A stretch of 64,000 nucleotides of DNA from Chryseobacterium tagetis (GCF_016735585.2 NZ_JAERSE020000002.1:620001-684000), one strand, 5' to 3'; numbered from the stretch's first letter, positions 7,635-16,227 are shown. Made by a program: numbers and translations. Notes: generated by a model from the letters alone, not told the origin.

Positions 7635-8417
7635 ATGAAGAATATTTACAAATTAACAATCATTTTTGGGATGTTACCTATTGCATTTTTTGCACAGTAT
7701 TCTCAAAGTTTTGATTCGGCAACGATGCCTTCAGATTGGACTGTTATTAACGGGGGAGATACCGGAACATGGAAAACCTGGACTTCTTATGACAGTACTT
7801 TTAATGCTTCTCATTCAGGTTCTCACTTTTTAGGATTAGAATATGGAAGTACAGCTCATAGCGATTATGCTATCAGTCCTGCAATTCCTGTTACTGCGGG
7901 AGTTTCCGATAAACTTACGTTTTGGGCAAGAAATCGAGGAGCAGGTTTAGTAGAGCAGTTTGATGTTAAAATTTCTACAACAGTACCGACTGCAGCCGGA
8001 CTTACCAATACGGTTGTTGCAGCTTTAAAACCTCCTACTGTGTGGACTCAGTACACTTATGATCTTTCAGCTTACATTGGGCAGACCATTTATATAGGAT
8101 TTTATTCTTCTACTACAGATATTTGGTTTGTTGGGATTGATGATTTTGTTGTCTCTGGAAATTCTCTTTCGGTTTCAGAGGTAAAGAGGGAAGAGGCTAA
8201 AATTTATCCTAATCCGGTAGAAGATATATTGTATGTTGAAAGTGAAAATAAGATTTCAGAAATTAGTATTTATGATATGTCTGGAAAACTGCAGCAGAAA
8301 GTTCCGGTACATTCAAATAAAGCCGAATTGAATGTTTCTCATTTAATGAAAGGGAATTATCTTGTAAAAATTGTCGATGCAAAAACTGAAAAAACGCATA
8401 AGATCATTAAGAAATAA
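7635..8417 (+). CDS. Secreted T9SS type A cargo with choice-of-anchor-J-like domain
   Basis: 260 residues. There is a signal peptide (residues 1-20, ending F-F-A-Q). Residues about 21-175 form a beta-rich module with the W-x-x-x-N-G-G-D-T-G-T-W opening and G-I-D-D-F-V-V ending typical of choice-of-anchor J domains. Residues about 188-260 are a type A sorting domain: I-Y-P-N-P-V, I-S-I-Y-D-M-S-G-K, G-N-Y-L-V-K-I, ending I-I-K-K. The sorting domain directs export through the Por/type IX system to the surface. No catalytic motif is visible, so it is probably a binding or adhesion protein. It stands alone, with a terminator directly after it. Confidence 0.87.
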   Translation: MKNIYKLTIIFGMLPIAFFAQYSQSFDSATMPSDWTVINGGDTGTWKTWTSYDSTFNASHSGSHFLGLEYGSTAHSDYAISPAIPVTAGVSDKLTFWARNRGAGLVEQFDVKISTTVPTAAGLTNTVVAALKPPTVWTQYTYDLSAYIGQTIYIGFYSSTTDIWFVGIDDFVVSGNSLSVSEVKREEAKIYPNPVEDILYVESENKISEISIYDMSGKLQQKVPVHSNKAELNVSHLMKGNYLVKIVDAKTEKTHKIIKK

Positions 8418-8424
8418 TAAAACA

Positions 8425-8460
8425 AAAGACGTTTCTGCTTGAAACGTCTTTTTATTTTAT
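8425..8460. terminator. Bidirectional rho-independent terminator
   Basis: Stem AAAGACGTTTC (8425-8435) pairs with GAAACGTCTTT (8441-8451), loop TGCTT, followed by a T-rich run. The A-run on the left also makes it work leftward, so it serves both the T9SS cargo gene and the convergent cupin gene whose stop is at 8457. Confidence 0.85.
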
Positions 8461-9338
8461 TTTGGAAGGCCTCTTTTATAAGCCATTTCTGCTCGTTTTA
8501 CGGCTATTTTTTCTTTCCAGTCCATATACTTTTTCTTGAAGTTCTTCTTCATGATATCGTCAAACTTACGCTGTACGGTAAGGTTCCATAAAGAATTTGC
8601 TTTTACAGCCCAGGATTTGTCCCACGCTCTTAAAGAAATAGAGAAACTTCCGTCTAGATATTTCATCCAGTGCCACCATCCTGTCGGCATGAATAGCGTA
8701 TCTCCATGTTCCAGGAAGCATTCAATACCTTCTACGCCATCCAAAGCTGGGAATTTGGTGAAATCAGGATTTTCAATATCGTAATCTTCCAGCGCATAGG
8801 TTGCGTAAGGAAGTTTGTACAATCTTTCTCTCCATTTATATTCGAAAAGCAAAACGTGCTTTCTTCCGTTAAAATGAGTATGGAAAATATGCGCTAAATC
8901 AATATCATAATGAAGGAAGGTTACAGAACCTTTTCCTCCGAAAAACATCGATGGATATTTATCTAAAAAGCCTCCCATAAGTTCTTTTGGAGAAATATAA
9001 TCCTGAAGCAGGCTTTTTGCATGTTTTATAGGATCAAAAAAGAAGATTCTTAAATCTGTAGGCTCTCTCTGGATAAGGTCTATATAATCTGCAAACTTCA
9101 TTTTTGCAGTTGGAGCATTGATGGGAGCTGCAGGATCAGCTTTTGAACTGTCATACAAAGGAACTTCAACGTCTCCTACAACCTCTTTCACATATTCCAT
9201 TGTCCATTTTTGGTAAGCAGGCCATTTTTTTGCCATGTTCTTGATGACAACAGGCTTCCTCGGCTTTAGATATTTTTCAATGAATTCTTCTTGTGTAATG
9301 TCATCTACAATATCTATAGGCTTTAAATTGATTCCCAT
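8457..9338 (-). CDS. Cupin-8/JmjC-like Fe(II)/2-oxoglutarate oxygenase family protein
   Basis: 293 residues. The segment R-K-P-V-V-I-K-N (27-34) opens the domain. H143-Y-D145 is the H-x-D iron motif and H223 in W-W-H-W is the distal His, preceded by G-D-T-L-F-M-P-T-G. This is the JmjC/cupin-8 pattern of protein hydroxylases. A basic helical tail (from about residue 255) follows. No signal peptide; cytoplasmic. The gene is transcribed alone, with a -7 box close upstream. The target residue or protein cannot be told from sequence. Confidence 0.87.
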   Translation of the reverse strand: MGINLKPIDIVDDITQEEFIEKYLKPRKPVVIKNMAKKWPAYQKWTMEYVKEVVGDVEVPLYDSSKADPAAPINAPTAKMKFADYIDLIQREPTDLRIFFFDPIKHAKSLLQDYISPKELMGGFLDKYPSMFFGGKGSVTFLHYDIDLAHIFHTHFNGRKHVLLFEYKWRERLYKLPYATYALEDYDIENPDFTKFPALDGVEGIECFLEHGDTLFMPTGWWHWMKYLDGSFSISLRAWDKSWAVKANSLWNLTVQRKFDDIMKKNFKKKYMDWKEKIAVKRAEMAYKRGLPK

Positions 9339-9356
9339 TCTAATAAATTTATGTTA

Positions 9357-9364
9357 CAAAATTA
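9357..9364 (-). promoter_or_regulatory. -7 promoter element of the cupin-8 gene
   Basis: Read on the minus strand this is TAATTTTG, matching the Bacteroidota TAnnTTTG box. It predicts a start of transcription about 12 bases before the ATG at 9338. No good -33 TTTG was found at the expected distance. Confidence 0.5.
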
Positions 9365-9824
9365 TTAAATAAAAATATACGGAGTACGCTTTAATTTTTT
9401 TTTAATCTATGATTCAAATCATTATTTTAAATACTTAGACTAAATAAAAATATTAAAAAATCAGGATAAAAAATAATTTTTGTGTATTGATAAGACAAAA
9501 GATTATTTAAAAGAGTTACATTCTTAAAAAATAAAATATTTCGTCAGAAATCCATGTATGGAAAAATTCATTTCTGTAAGAAAATCATGTTCTAGAAAAT
9601 ACGGCGTAATTTGCTGGTTTTCTTAGTGTTTCGTTTTGAAAAAGTTCTTATGTTTGTACATGACACAAATGAGAAAATTCGCGCAACCTTTGCGACGGCC
9701 TGTCGCATTGTTTTTTTTCTCCCAATGTCGTAAAATGATGCATCATCTGATCCGTAAACCTATTCTAGACGAGGTTTTTCGGATTGGGAAAATTAATTTT
9801 TTAATCATTTTAAAACAAATTTTT
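9365..9824. other. Long AT-rich leader region between divergent genes
   Basis: About 460 bases without a convincing gene. The left part (9365-9600) is very AT-rich with no structure I trust. The right part holds a possible -7 box TATGTTTG (9649-9656) and a hairpin followed by eight T (9691-9718, listed separately). The frame of the downstream small peptide is open back to 9636, but that extension has no sensible start or homology pattern and is treated as untranslated leader. Confidence 0.5.
9691..9718 (+). terminator. Terminator-like hairpin in the leader of the small peptide gene (possible attenuator)
   Basis: TGCGAC (9691-9696), loop GGCCT, GTCGCA (9702-9707), then TTG and eight T. It lies about 30 bases after the transcription start predicted from TATGTTTG at 9649-9656, and more than 100 bases before the ATG at 9825. 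It could end a short RNA or attenuate the peptide gene. Confidence 0.55.
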
Positions 9825-10034
9825 ATGAAAAAGAAAATTTTATTTTGCGCTATGATGGGCATTTCTATTATGGCGTTTGCGAAAACAGTACAAGCAGTTT
9901 GGGTTTCTACTTGTGGTATAAAGCACTATACAACATTTTCTGATACTTGGACTTATAGCCAAATGGCTAATGCGATTGCTCAAATCAATCAAGCTGAATG
10001 TGGGGTAACCCCAGATGTTACTATTCATCCTTAA
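9825..10034 (+). CDS. Small secreted peptide of unknown function
   Basis: 69 residues from the ATG at 9825. The upstream frame is open, but this start gives a clean signal peptide: M-K-K-K-I-L-F-C-A-M-M-G, with a hydrophobic core and A-F-A-K-T-V-Q-A before the mature part. The mature peptide of about 45 residues has two Cys (in S-T-C-G and A-E-C-G), probably a disulfide, and is otherwise Ser/Thr/Asn-rich. I do not recognise a named family. A hairpin follows at 10041-10061, then a GLPGLI gene. Its role is unknown; a secreted signal or structural peptide is possible. Confidence 0.65.
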   Translation: MKKKILFCAMMGISIMAFAKTVQAVWVSTCGIKHYTTFSDTWTYSQMANAIAQINQAECGVTPDVTIHP

Positions 10035-10040
10035 TTTTAA

Positions 10041-10066
10041 AGCGGAGTCAATGACTCCGCTATTTT
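10041..10066 (+). terminator. Hairpin after the small peptide gene
   Basis: AGCGGAGTCA (10041-10050) and TGACTCCGCT (10052-10061) are perfect inverted copies, followed by ATTTTAA. The T-run is weak, so some read-through into the GLPGLI gene at 10081 is likely. Confidence 0.6.
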
Positions 10067-10080
10067 AACATTAGATATTT

Positions 10081-10842
10081 ATGAAAAAAATTTATATATA
10101 CTTTGCCTGCCTAATATCTATTATATCTTTTGGTCAAAAAATTAGTTTTAAACCAACAGTAAAAGTAATTTATGATGCTACACTCCAATTAGGTGAAAAA
10201 TATCATCACACTCAAAAATTCGTCTTAATTGGTAATTCACAAGCTTATTATTTTGCCGCTGCTCAAAATTATTTAAATGATACAGGACAATATGAAATTA
10301 AAGGAATAGATACAAAATCTATCAGTGATTATTTCCAAGAAAGGGTAATCAGATTTAATAATAAGACAACTGTTTTTACGACTATAATTGATTCTAAACT
10401 GCGATATGAAGAATCAGAGCCGTTAAAATGGGTTTTATATAGTACTACAAAAGTAATAGGAGGAATAAAGTGTCAATTAGCCACGACGAATAAATTTGGA
10501 AGGCGATGGTTTGCTTATTTTTCAAAAGACTATCCGCAATCTTTAGGTCCCTATAAGTTTAACGGGTTACCGGGACTTGTGTTTGAACTATATGATACAA
10601 GAGATGACTACCATTTTACCTTAGCAAATGTTGAAAGTTTCTCAGAAGAATTCAGATTTAATTTGAATGAATATAAGAACTATTCAAAAGATAAATACCT
10701 GAAAGCCAAATATAATATGGAATTCACTCTTGCAGGTTATCCTGCTGATATGGGAGAAGAACTGAGAAAAGAGTTGCAAAATGCGTATGACAGAAAGAAA
10801 ATAATGTATAATAATCCTCTAGAATTAAAACCTTTTGAATGA
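10081..10842 (+). CDS. GLPGLI family protein
   Basis: 253 residues with a signal peptide (residues 1-18, ending S-F-G-Q). The diagnostic motif G-P-Y-K-F-N-G-L-P-G-L-V (about residues 157-168) defines the GLPGLI family, which is found in Bacteroidota and has no known biochemical role. The mature protein is probably periplasmic and beta-rich. It lies 46 bases after the small peptide, separated by a weak terminator. A second GLPGLI gene at 14907 lies beyond a TonB-receptor-like gene, and such genes often sit beside outer-membrane receptors. This copy lacks the upstream motif shared by 11497 and 14907. Confidence 0.85.
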   Translation: MKKIYIYFACLISIISFGQKISFKPTVKVIYDATLQLGEKYHHTQKFVLIGNSQAYYFAAAQNYLNDTGQYEIKGIDTKSISDYFQERVIRFNNKTTVFTTIIDSKLRYEESEPLKWVLYSTTKVIGGIKCQLATTNKFGRRWFAYFSKDYPQSLGPYKFNGLPGLVFELYDTRDDYHFTLANVESFSEEFRFNLNEYKNYSKDKYLKAKYNMEFTLAGYPADMGEELRKELQNAYDRKKIMYNNPLELKPFE

Positions 10843-10931
10843 TGGATGTATCAAAAGGTTGGGAAGTAAGTTCTAAAATACAAATTATGGGGAATAGAAT
10901 TTAATAGGAATATCCTTAAGAATATCCAATA

Positions 10932-11321
10932 TTATTTTCTTAGGTTTTTGATCAATTCTTCCAATTGAGAACTGAGGATTTTTGCTGCTTCAGAATCTGT
11001 GATATTAATAATAATTCCTTGCTGGAAATCTTTTTGACCAATAGAACTATCGTGTAATTGAAAATTATCCTGTGAATTAGTTACAGATCCTTTTTCTCCT
11101 GATTCAAAAAGGTCCTGAATACTAACACCAAAAATTTCTGCCAGTTTGGGAATAAATTGAGACTTGATATCGGTCGCTTCATTTTCCCAGTTTGCATAGG
11201 TATTTCTGTCAATTCCCAGCATATCGGCAATTTCCTGATGAGAAAATTTTGTTTTATTTCTCAGTCTTTTAATGTTGGTTCCTACTCCCATGATAAGATT
11301 GTTTTTTACAAATTTATACAA
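10932..11321 (-). CDS. XRE-family helix-turn-helix regulator
   Basis: 129 residues. Residues about 14-68 form a Cro/CI-type domain: I-K-R-L-R-N-K, S-H-Q-E-I-A-D-M-L-G-I, T-Y-A-N-W-E-N. The remaining 60 residues are a polar linker and a C-terminal helix probably used for dimerisation. M11 (start at 11291) is an equally likely start and would place the HTH right at the N-terminus. It lies divergent from the TonB-receptor-like gene at 11497, so it may control that gene or itself. No ligand domain is visible. Confidence 0.82.
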   Translation of the reverse strand: MYKFVKNNLIMGVGTNIKRLRNKTKFSHQEIADMLGIDRNTYANWENEATDIKSQFIPKLAEIFGVSIQDLFESGEKGSVTNSQDNFQLHDSSIGQKDFQQGIIINITDSEAAKILSSQLEELIKNLRK

Positions 11322-11450
11322 TTAGATAAAAAATAAATAGCAAAAGATAGAAAATTCCGGAATAAAACGAAATAAGAAAAAAAAATATAACTATGTTTGT
11401 AGTGATAAAATGAATTTAACCTTTTAAATTAAATTACATCTTTATAAAAG

Positions 11451-11482
11451 TGTAACAAAAACTTGTAATCATTAACTAATTA
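11451..11482 (+). promoter_or_regulatory. Conserved upstream motif of the receptor-like gene (copy 1)
   Basis: TGTAACAAAAAC at 11451 and TTAACTAATTA at 11472-11482. The same two blocks, with starts again exactly 21 bases apart, precede the GLPGLI gene at 14907. The motif ends 14 bases before the ATG. It does not match the TTTG/TAnnTTTG promoter, so it could be an alternative sigma factor promoter or an activator site with a promoter. Confidence 0.5.
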
Positions 11483-11496
11483 CACAAATAATAATT

Positions 11497-14184
11497 ATGA
11501 AAAAAAATATTTCCTTATTTCTGATGTTATTTTTTTCCGTTTTGTCTTTTGCACAGAAAACAGTTTCAGGAAAAATTACTGATGAAGATGGTGTAGGCAT
11601 TCCAAGTGCCAGTGTAACTGTAGAAGAACCGGGAAAAGATGCCATTCTCGCATACGGAATTACCAATTCGAAAGGGGAGTACAAAGTAACTTTTACTACA
11701 GGAGAATCTAATGTAGATCTGAAAGTAAAAGCTTTTAATCAGAAACCGATCACAAAACAAATCAGCAACAGCGATCAGAGCTTAACCTTTAAAATGGAGT
11801 CCGAAGCTACTGAAATAAAAGAAGTACAGCTGAAAACCAAAATGGTAACAGCAAGAGGAGACACCATTTCTTACGATCTTAAAGCTTTTGACAGTAAAAA
11901 TGACCGAAGTCTTGCAGACGTTCTTAAGAAAATGCCGGGAATTGAAGTGAATGCAGACGGAACTATTCTCTATCAGGGAAATGCGATCAACAAATTCTAC
12001 GTTGAAGGAAAAGACCTGATGGAAGGAGGATACGGAACGATCAGCAACTCTCTTCCAAAAGATGCTGTAGCAAAGGTTGAAGTACTGGAAAATCACCAAC
12101 CTGTAAAAATCCTTCAGAATAAAGTACCTTCTGATCAGGCAGCCATCAATATCAAGCTTAAAAAATCGGTAACCATGACCGGTCGTGGAGAAGTAGGAAC
12201 CGGTTTTGGAGATCCTTGGCTTTGGAATGTGAAATTAACGCCTATGTTCTTTAGTAAGAAAAGTCAGTGGGTGGCTAATTATAAGACCAACAATATGGGA
12301 GATCAGGTTGAAAACGAAGGAAATATTCTGGCTTTCGGAAACAGGTTTGAAGGAAAAAGAATCAATGCTTCGCAAAATGACTGGCTGAATGTAGAAAATG
12401 CAAGTACGCCAAATCTTCCGGTAAAAAGATATTTGATGAATAATGTTCATTACTTATCAGCGAATTATCTGACCAATATTGATAAGAAAAAGGAGTGGGA
12501 GCTTAAAGCCAACGCAAACTATACGAATAATTCGGTAGAAAGAGAATCCAATGTTGTACAGAATTATTTTAATGGAGAATCCAATACGATCAATATTCAT
12601 AATAATTTTTATACGGATAAAGCAAAGGGGGAGCTTATTTTTACAAAAAATGCTAAAAAAGGATTCTTTAAAAATACAACTAGTTTCTCTCAATACTGGA
12701 ATGCAGATCGAGCAGATGCAAATAGAATCAATAACAATACTCTGACAGAAAGAAATGGAGCACAAGCACTGGAGTCTCCTACAACCTCTTTCCAAAACTC
12801 ATTGAGTACGATCATTCCTTGGAAGGAAAAAATGGTGAATGTGTTGTCTTTTATAAGTTATCAGACAGATAAGCAGACTTTGGATGTTTCACCTTCCTCT
12901 TATTTTGCTATTCCGGGATATACTACGACATCTTCAGACTTTGTCCGTCAGAATTTAAGATTAAAAACTTTTGAAGCGAATCATTCTGCAAATATTGGAT
13001 TCTCTACAAAAGGATGGACATTTACTCCGGAGGTCGGATTTAATTTTAAATCTACAGATTTGGTTTCAGATTTATTCAATATAAAATCGACTGCTACAAC
13101 CCCACCTCCAGCGACACAATACAGTAATGATCTTAGCTATACAACCGCGACACCTTATGGAAGTCTGGGAGTAAATTACAAGAACGATTCTTGGATGTTA
13201 TATGCTAACTTCCCTGTAAATTCTAATAACATTAAAGCAGAAGACCCTTTAAGATTGGTTTCAAGAGAATTGAATAAGGTTACTTTTGAACCGAGTGTTT
13301 TTGCGCAATACACTTTTGCTTCTTTCTGGAAAGCTTCGGTAAATGCGAATATCAATAACAACTTTGGTGAAATTAATACTGCCTATTCAGGGTTCTTAAT
13401 GACTTCACCGTCGGGGATTAATGTTATGGATCCGACAAACCCGATCCCTCAGAACAATAACAAGTCAGCAGGAACAAGATTAGAATACAGAAACCCACTG
13501 AATAATTTATTTTTTAATATCAATTACAGATATTCAGATGCCAAAAGAAACTTGATTTCTAACCCGACAATCGTAAACGGGTATACAGCAATGAGTTATA
13601 TCGTTCAGGATAATAATGTATTGACTAATGCATACAGTGCAGAAGCAGGAAAATATTTCCCGAAATTTAAAACAAATGCTTCTTTAAGCTACAGCAATAG
13701 TACATCTAAATCTGATTCTTATTTGGATAATAAGTCTTTCACAAATGATAACAATAGCCAGTCGCTTGGTGTGAAATTCAATAATACATATTTCAGCTGG
13801 ATGAGTATTGATTATAACGCAAGCCTTACAAGAACGAATCAGACCAGTGTAGGAGATGTTAATTCAGCTGCTAAAACTACTGGATTCAAGCATAATCTTG
13901 GAGTATTCTTTTATCCAATCGAAAATCACACCATTGGATTCAATTGGGATCAGGTGAATTCAACTGTAACAGCTACCGATCAAAAATACCATAACGGATT
14001 CTACGATCTTTCGTATCAGTTTACATGGTCTAAAAAGAATATTGATTTTGAGTTAAAATGGATGAATATCGCGAATAAAAAAGTATTCGAAAATTATGAA
14101 ATTAATTCTCAGGGGACTTCTTTTACAAGAATCCAACTCCGCCCAAGTCAAGTGATGTTTACAGTAAAATTCAACTTTAAATAA
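11497..14184 (+). CDS. TonB-receptor-like outer-membrane protein with carboxypeptidase-like N-terminal domain
   Basis: 895 residues. A signal peptide (1-19, ending S-F-A-Q) is followed by a carboxypeptidase-regulatory-like beta domain (about 22-105: V-S-G-K-I-T-D, G-E-Y-K-V). A plug-like region follows (about 120-225: V-L-K-K-M-P-G-I-E-V, Y-V-E-G-K-D-L), then a long barrel rich in N-x-S/T and aromatic strand ends, with the final strand ending V-K-F-N-F-K. It belongs to the outer-membrane beta-barrel type without an obvious TonB box. The neighbourhood (XRE regulator upstream, GLPGLI genes on both sides) suggests a transport or surface system with GLPGLI partners. Substrate unknown. Confidence 0.82.
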   Translation: MKKNISLFLMLFFSVLSFAQKTVSGKITDEDGVGIPSASVTVEEPGKDAILAYGITNSKGEYKVTFTTGESNVDLKVKAFNQKPITKQISNSDQSLTFKMESEATEIKEVQLKTKMVTARGDTISYDLKAFDSKNDRSLADVLKKMPGIEVNADGTILYQGNAINKFYVEGKDLMEGGYGTISNSLPKDAVAKVEVLENHQPVKILQNKVPSDQAAINIKLKKSVTMTGRGEVGTGFGDPWLWNVKLTPMFFSKKSQWVANYKTNNMGDQVENEGNILAFGNRFEGKRINASQNDWLNVENASTPNLPVKRYLMNNVHYLSANYLTNIDKKKEWELKANANYTNNSVERESNVVQNYFNGESNTINIHNNFYTDKAKGELIFTKNAKKGFFKNTTSFSQYWNADRADANRINNNTLTERNGAQALESPTTSFQNSLSTIIPWKEKMVNVLSFISYQTDKQTLDVSPSSYFAIPGYTTTSSDFVRQNLRLKTFEANHSANIGFSTKGWTFTPEVGFNFKSTDLVSDLFNIKSTATTPPPATQYSNDLSYTTATPYGSLGVNYKNDSWMLYANFPVNSNNIKAEDPLRLVSRELNKVTFEPSVFAQYTFASFWKASVNANINNNFGEINTAYSGFLMTSPSGINVMDPTNPIPQNNNKSAGTRLEYRNPLNNLFFNINYRYSDAKRNLISNPTIVNGYTAMSYIVQDNNVLTNAYSAEAGKYFPKFKTNASLSYSNSTSKSDSYLDNKSFTNDNNSQSLGVKFNNTYFSWMSIDYNASLTRTNQTSVGDVNSAAKTTGFKHNLGVFFYPIENHTIGFNWDQVNSTVTATDQKYHNGFYDLSYQFTWSKKNIDFELKWMNIANKKVFENYEINSQGTSFTRIQLRPSQVMFTVKFNFK

Positions 14185-14203
14185 AAAGTAGACTCACATA
14201 TAT

Positions 14204-14233
14204 AAAAACCAATCTCAGCGAGATTGGTTTTTT
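14204..14233. terminator. Bidirectional rho-independent terminator
   Basis: AACCAATCTC (14208-14217) pairs with GAGATTGGTT (14220-14229) followed by a T-run, with an A-run to the left. It lies between the convergent receptor-like gene and the DinB gene. Confidence 0.85.
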
Positions 14234-14257
14234 GTTTGAGATATATTTAAAATGGGG

Positions 14258-14755
14258 TTAAAAGTTCGGATCATCTGCGGAAGGACCATAACTTCCTGGA
14301 AGAGCAATATCGTTCAGTCTGTAATACACGCCAAGCTGTGCTCGGTGATGGGTAATCTGATTCAGACCGTGACGTATCGATCCGTATTTGGTCCATTTTG
14401 CAAGTTCTTGACCATTATGCTTTAGCGCCCACATTTCATTCAGATTTTCTTCATTGGCATTTTCTAAGGCATCAATTCCCTGTCTGTAGTTTTCATCGAG
14501 GGCTTTTAGCAGTTCCTCTTTTGTGGTGAATTTTTTTGGCTGGTAATCATTATTGGCAAAATCCAGCTCTGAGGTTTTGAAAATCGTATGGGGCCATTCA
14601 AAAACTTCTGCAATATGAGTGGCAAGAGGCATCATCTTCATGCTTTTCTCATGAGGAGCGTAATCATTTTTGGCTTCAGGATAAATTTCAAAAAACTTTT
14701 TGGTCGTCTGATATTCGTGCTGAAGCTCATTTTTCAGCTGTGATAAAGTATCCAT
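14258..14755 (-). CDS. DinB-family protein
   Basis: 165 residues forming a four-helix bundle. The three metal-binding His of the DinB/YfiT fold are recognisable: one in the L-A-T-H-I-A helix (about residue 47) and two near the C-terminus in I-T-H-H-R-A-Q-L-G. The W-P-H and K-H-N-G segments also fit. DinB proteins include mycothiol- and bacillithiol-dependent transferases and damage-induced proteins; the precise reaction here is unknown. Single-gene unit convergent with the receptor-like gene. Confidence 0.84.
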   Translation of the reverse strand: MDTLSQLKNELQHEYQTTKKFFEIYPEAKNDYAPHEKSMKMMPLATHIAEVFEWPHTIFKTSELDFANNDYQPKKFTTKEELLKALDENYRQGIDALENANEENLNEMWALKHNGQELAKWTKYGSIRHGLNQITHHRAQLGVYYRLNDIALPGSYGPSADDPNF

Positions 14756-14857
14756 ATCGTTTTGTTTTTTAGTAGGTTAAAGTTAAAATTTTTACTCAGA
14801 AAACTGTTTTAACGAAATCATAAATTTTATCTCAGGAAAAATAAAACTCAAAAAAAC

Positions 14858-14889
14858 TGTAACAAAAATTGACAACAGTTAACTAATTA
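14858..14889 (+). promoter_or_regulatory. Conserved upstream motif of the GLPGLI gene (copy 2)
   Basis: TGTAACAAAAATTG at 14858 and TTAACTAATTA at 14879-14889, with the same blocks and same 21-base spacing as 11451-11482. The motif ends 17 bases before the ATG at 14907. Confidence 0.5.
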
Positions 14890-14906
14890 TAAAAACATTA
14901 GAAAAC

Positions 14907-15836
14907 ATGAAAAAGCTATTTTCAATATTCTTTTTTGCTCTTTTTGCTTTTGTAAGCGCTCAGGGTAATGATTCTAAAGAAACAGCCAACCGATTTTTTT
15001 ATGAGTTGACTTTTAAGCCAAGAAAAGACTCTGTAAAACTTGAAAAAGTAATAATGGCTCTTGATATTGTTAAAAACAGATCTATTTACAGAGACTTTAC
15101 AGCAATTGCACAAGACTCTATTCTTAAAATTCAGATGGAAGAGATGCAAAAAGCAGGAGTTTTCAAAGATATATCCAAGTCTTTCAAAATGCCGAAGTTC
15201 TCTGAAAAAATCGTGAAAACATATCCAGATATGAAGATGCAGTATATCGAAAGAATTGCAAACGGATTTAGCCCAATGAATATCGGATACAATGAAACCG
15301 TAAAGTTTGACTGGAAAATTTCTAATGAAAAAGCAAAAATCGGAGCTTACAATGCGCAGAAAGCAACGACAGAATTTGGAGGAAAAAAATGGACAGCTTG
15401 GTTCAGTTCAGAACTGCCCTTCCAGGATGGACCCTATAAATTCTCTGGTCTGCCTGGGCTAATTGTAAAGATTGAAGACGAAGGAAAAAACTATTCTTGG
15501 GTACTTCAGGGAAACAAAAAAGTTCCGAACTGGGAAGAGTTGACCTATATGGAGAAGATCTCAAATGTAGGTTTAAAAGTAACCGAAATGCCAAGAGAAA
15601 AGTTTGAAAAAACATTCAATGATTTCAAAAAAGATCCTTTTGCAACGGCAAGACCAATGATGACACAGGAAATTATGTCTAAAACAATTCCTGGAATGGA
15701 GGGTACCATTGGTGATATGATGAAAAAGCAGGAGAAAATGTACAAAGACTTTTTTAATGCGAACGATAACCCCATCGAGCCGCCTTACGAAAAATTAAAA
15801 GTAGGTAAAGTAGAAAAGGTAGGTAAAGAAAATTAA
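14907..15836 (+). CDS. GLPGLI family protein
   Basis: 309 residues with a signal peptide (1-18, ending V-S-A-Q). The family motif G-P-Y-K-F-S-G-L-P-G-L-I is at about residues 174-185, just after a W-T-A-W-F segment. The C-terminal part is highly charged (K/E/M-rich) and probably helical, ending in two near-identical K-V-G-K-V/E repeats. It shares its upstream motif with the receptor-like gene at 11497, so the two are probably co-regulated although separated by a gene on the other strand. Biochemical function unknown. Confidence 0.87.
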   Translation: MKKLFSIFFFALFAFVSAQGNDSKETANRFFYELTFKPRKDSVKLEKVIMALDIVKNRSIYRDFTAIAQDSILKIQMEEMQKAGVFKDISKSFKMPKFSEKIVKTYPDMKMQYIERIANGFSPMNIGYNETVKFDWKISNEKAKIGAYNAQKATTEFGGKKWTAWFSSELPFQDGPYKFSGLPGLIVKIEDEGKNYSWVLQGNKKVPNWEELTYMEKISNVGLKVTEMPREKFEKTFNDFKKDPFATARPMMTQEIMSKTIPGMEGTIGDMMKKQEKMYKDFFNANDNPIEPPYEKLKVGKVEKVGKEN

Positions 15837-15870
15837 GCAGGTTTCTATATCAACTAAATTATATTGTGAG

Positions 15871-15908
15871 TCAACCCAAATGCAAATCGTGTTTGGGTTG
15901 ATTTTTTT
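15871..15908 (+). terminator. Rho-independent terminator after the GLPGLI gene
   Basis: TCAACCCAAA (15871-15880) pairs perfectly with TTTGGGTTGA (15892-15901), then seven T. Confidence 0.88.
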
Positions 15909-15945
15909 CATAGATACAGGTTATTTAGATTAAATTTAAATAACG

Positions 15946-15953
15946 TATATTTG
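15946..15953 (+). promoter_or_regulatory. -7 promoter element of the feo operon
   Basis: TATATTTG matches TAnnTTTG. A TTTA at 15924-15927 could be a weak -33 element 18 bases upstream. Predicted transcription start about 15960. No Fur box could be recognised with confidence. Confidence 0.5.
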
Positions 15954-15966
15954 TAATCACAAAAAA

Positions 15967-16227
15967 TTGGCTTTGAAACAGACGGATTTACGTAAAATGA
16001 GTGGATTTCCCAAAAACAAAAAGGGGAAGATTGTCGGATATGATAATGACCATCTGAAAATGCCCAATAAAATCATTGAAATGGGCCTTCTTCCGGAAAC
16101 TTCATTCAGGATTTTGTATCAGGCTCCTTTCAACGGACCGATGTATGTGGAGTTTGGGGACGAAAAAAGTCGTATTGCTCTGCGTGAAGAAGAAGGAGAT
16201 TATATCATTGTTGAAGAATTGAATTAA
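15967..16227 (+). CDS. feoA: FeoA family ferrous iron transport accessory protein
   Basis: 86 residues from a TTG start; the ATG at 15997 (76 residues) is an alternative. The SH3-like FeoA fold shows K-G-K-I-V-G-Y-D, the helix K-I-I-E-M-G-L-L-P-E-T, and strands ending I-A-L-R-E-E-E-G-D-Y-I-I-V. FeoA is a small cytoplasmic partner of FeoB needed for Fe(II) uptake. The stop overlaps the feoB start (TAATG). The TTG leaves only about seven bases after the predicted transcription start, so the ATG at 15997 may prove to be the real start. Confidence 0.87.
   Translation: MALKQTDLRKMSGFPKNKKGKIVGYDNDHLKMPNKIIEMGLLPETSFRILYQAPFNGPMYVEFGDEKSRIALREEEGDYIIVEELN

Noticed and set aside
9636..9824. N-terminal extension of the small secreted peptide
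   Set aside because: The frame is open but contains the terminator hairpin and no plausible start; the ATG at 9825 gives a proper signal peptide.
12457..12795. Long minus-strand frames inside the receptor-like gene
   Set aside because: They are shadows of a well-supported coding frame on the other strand.
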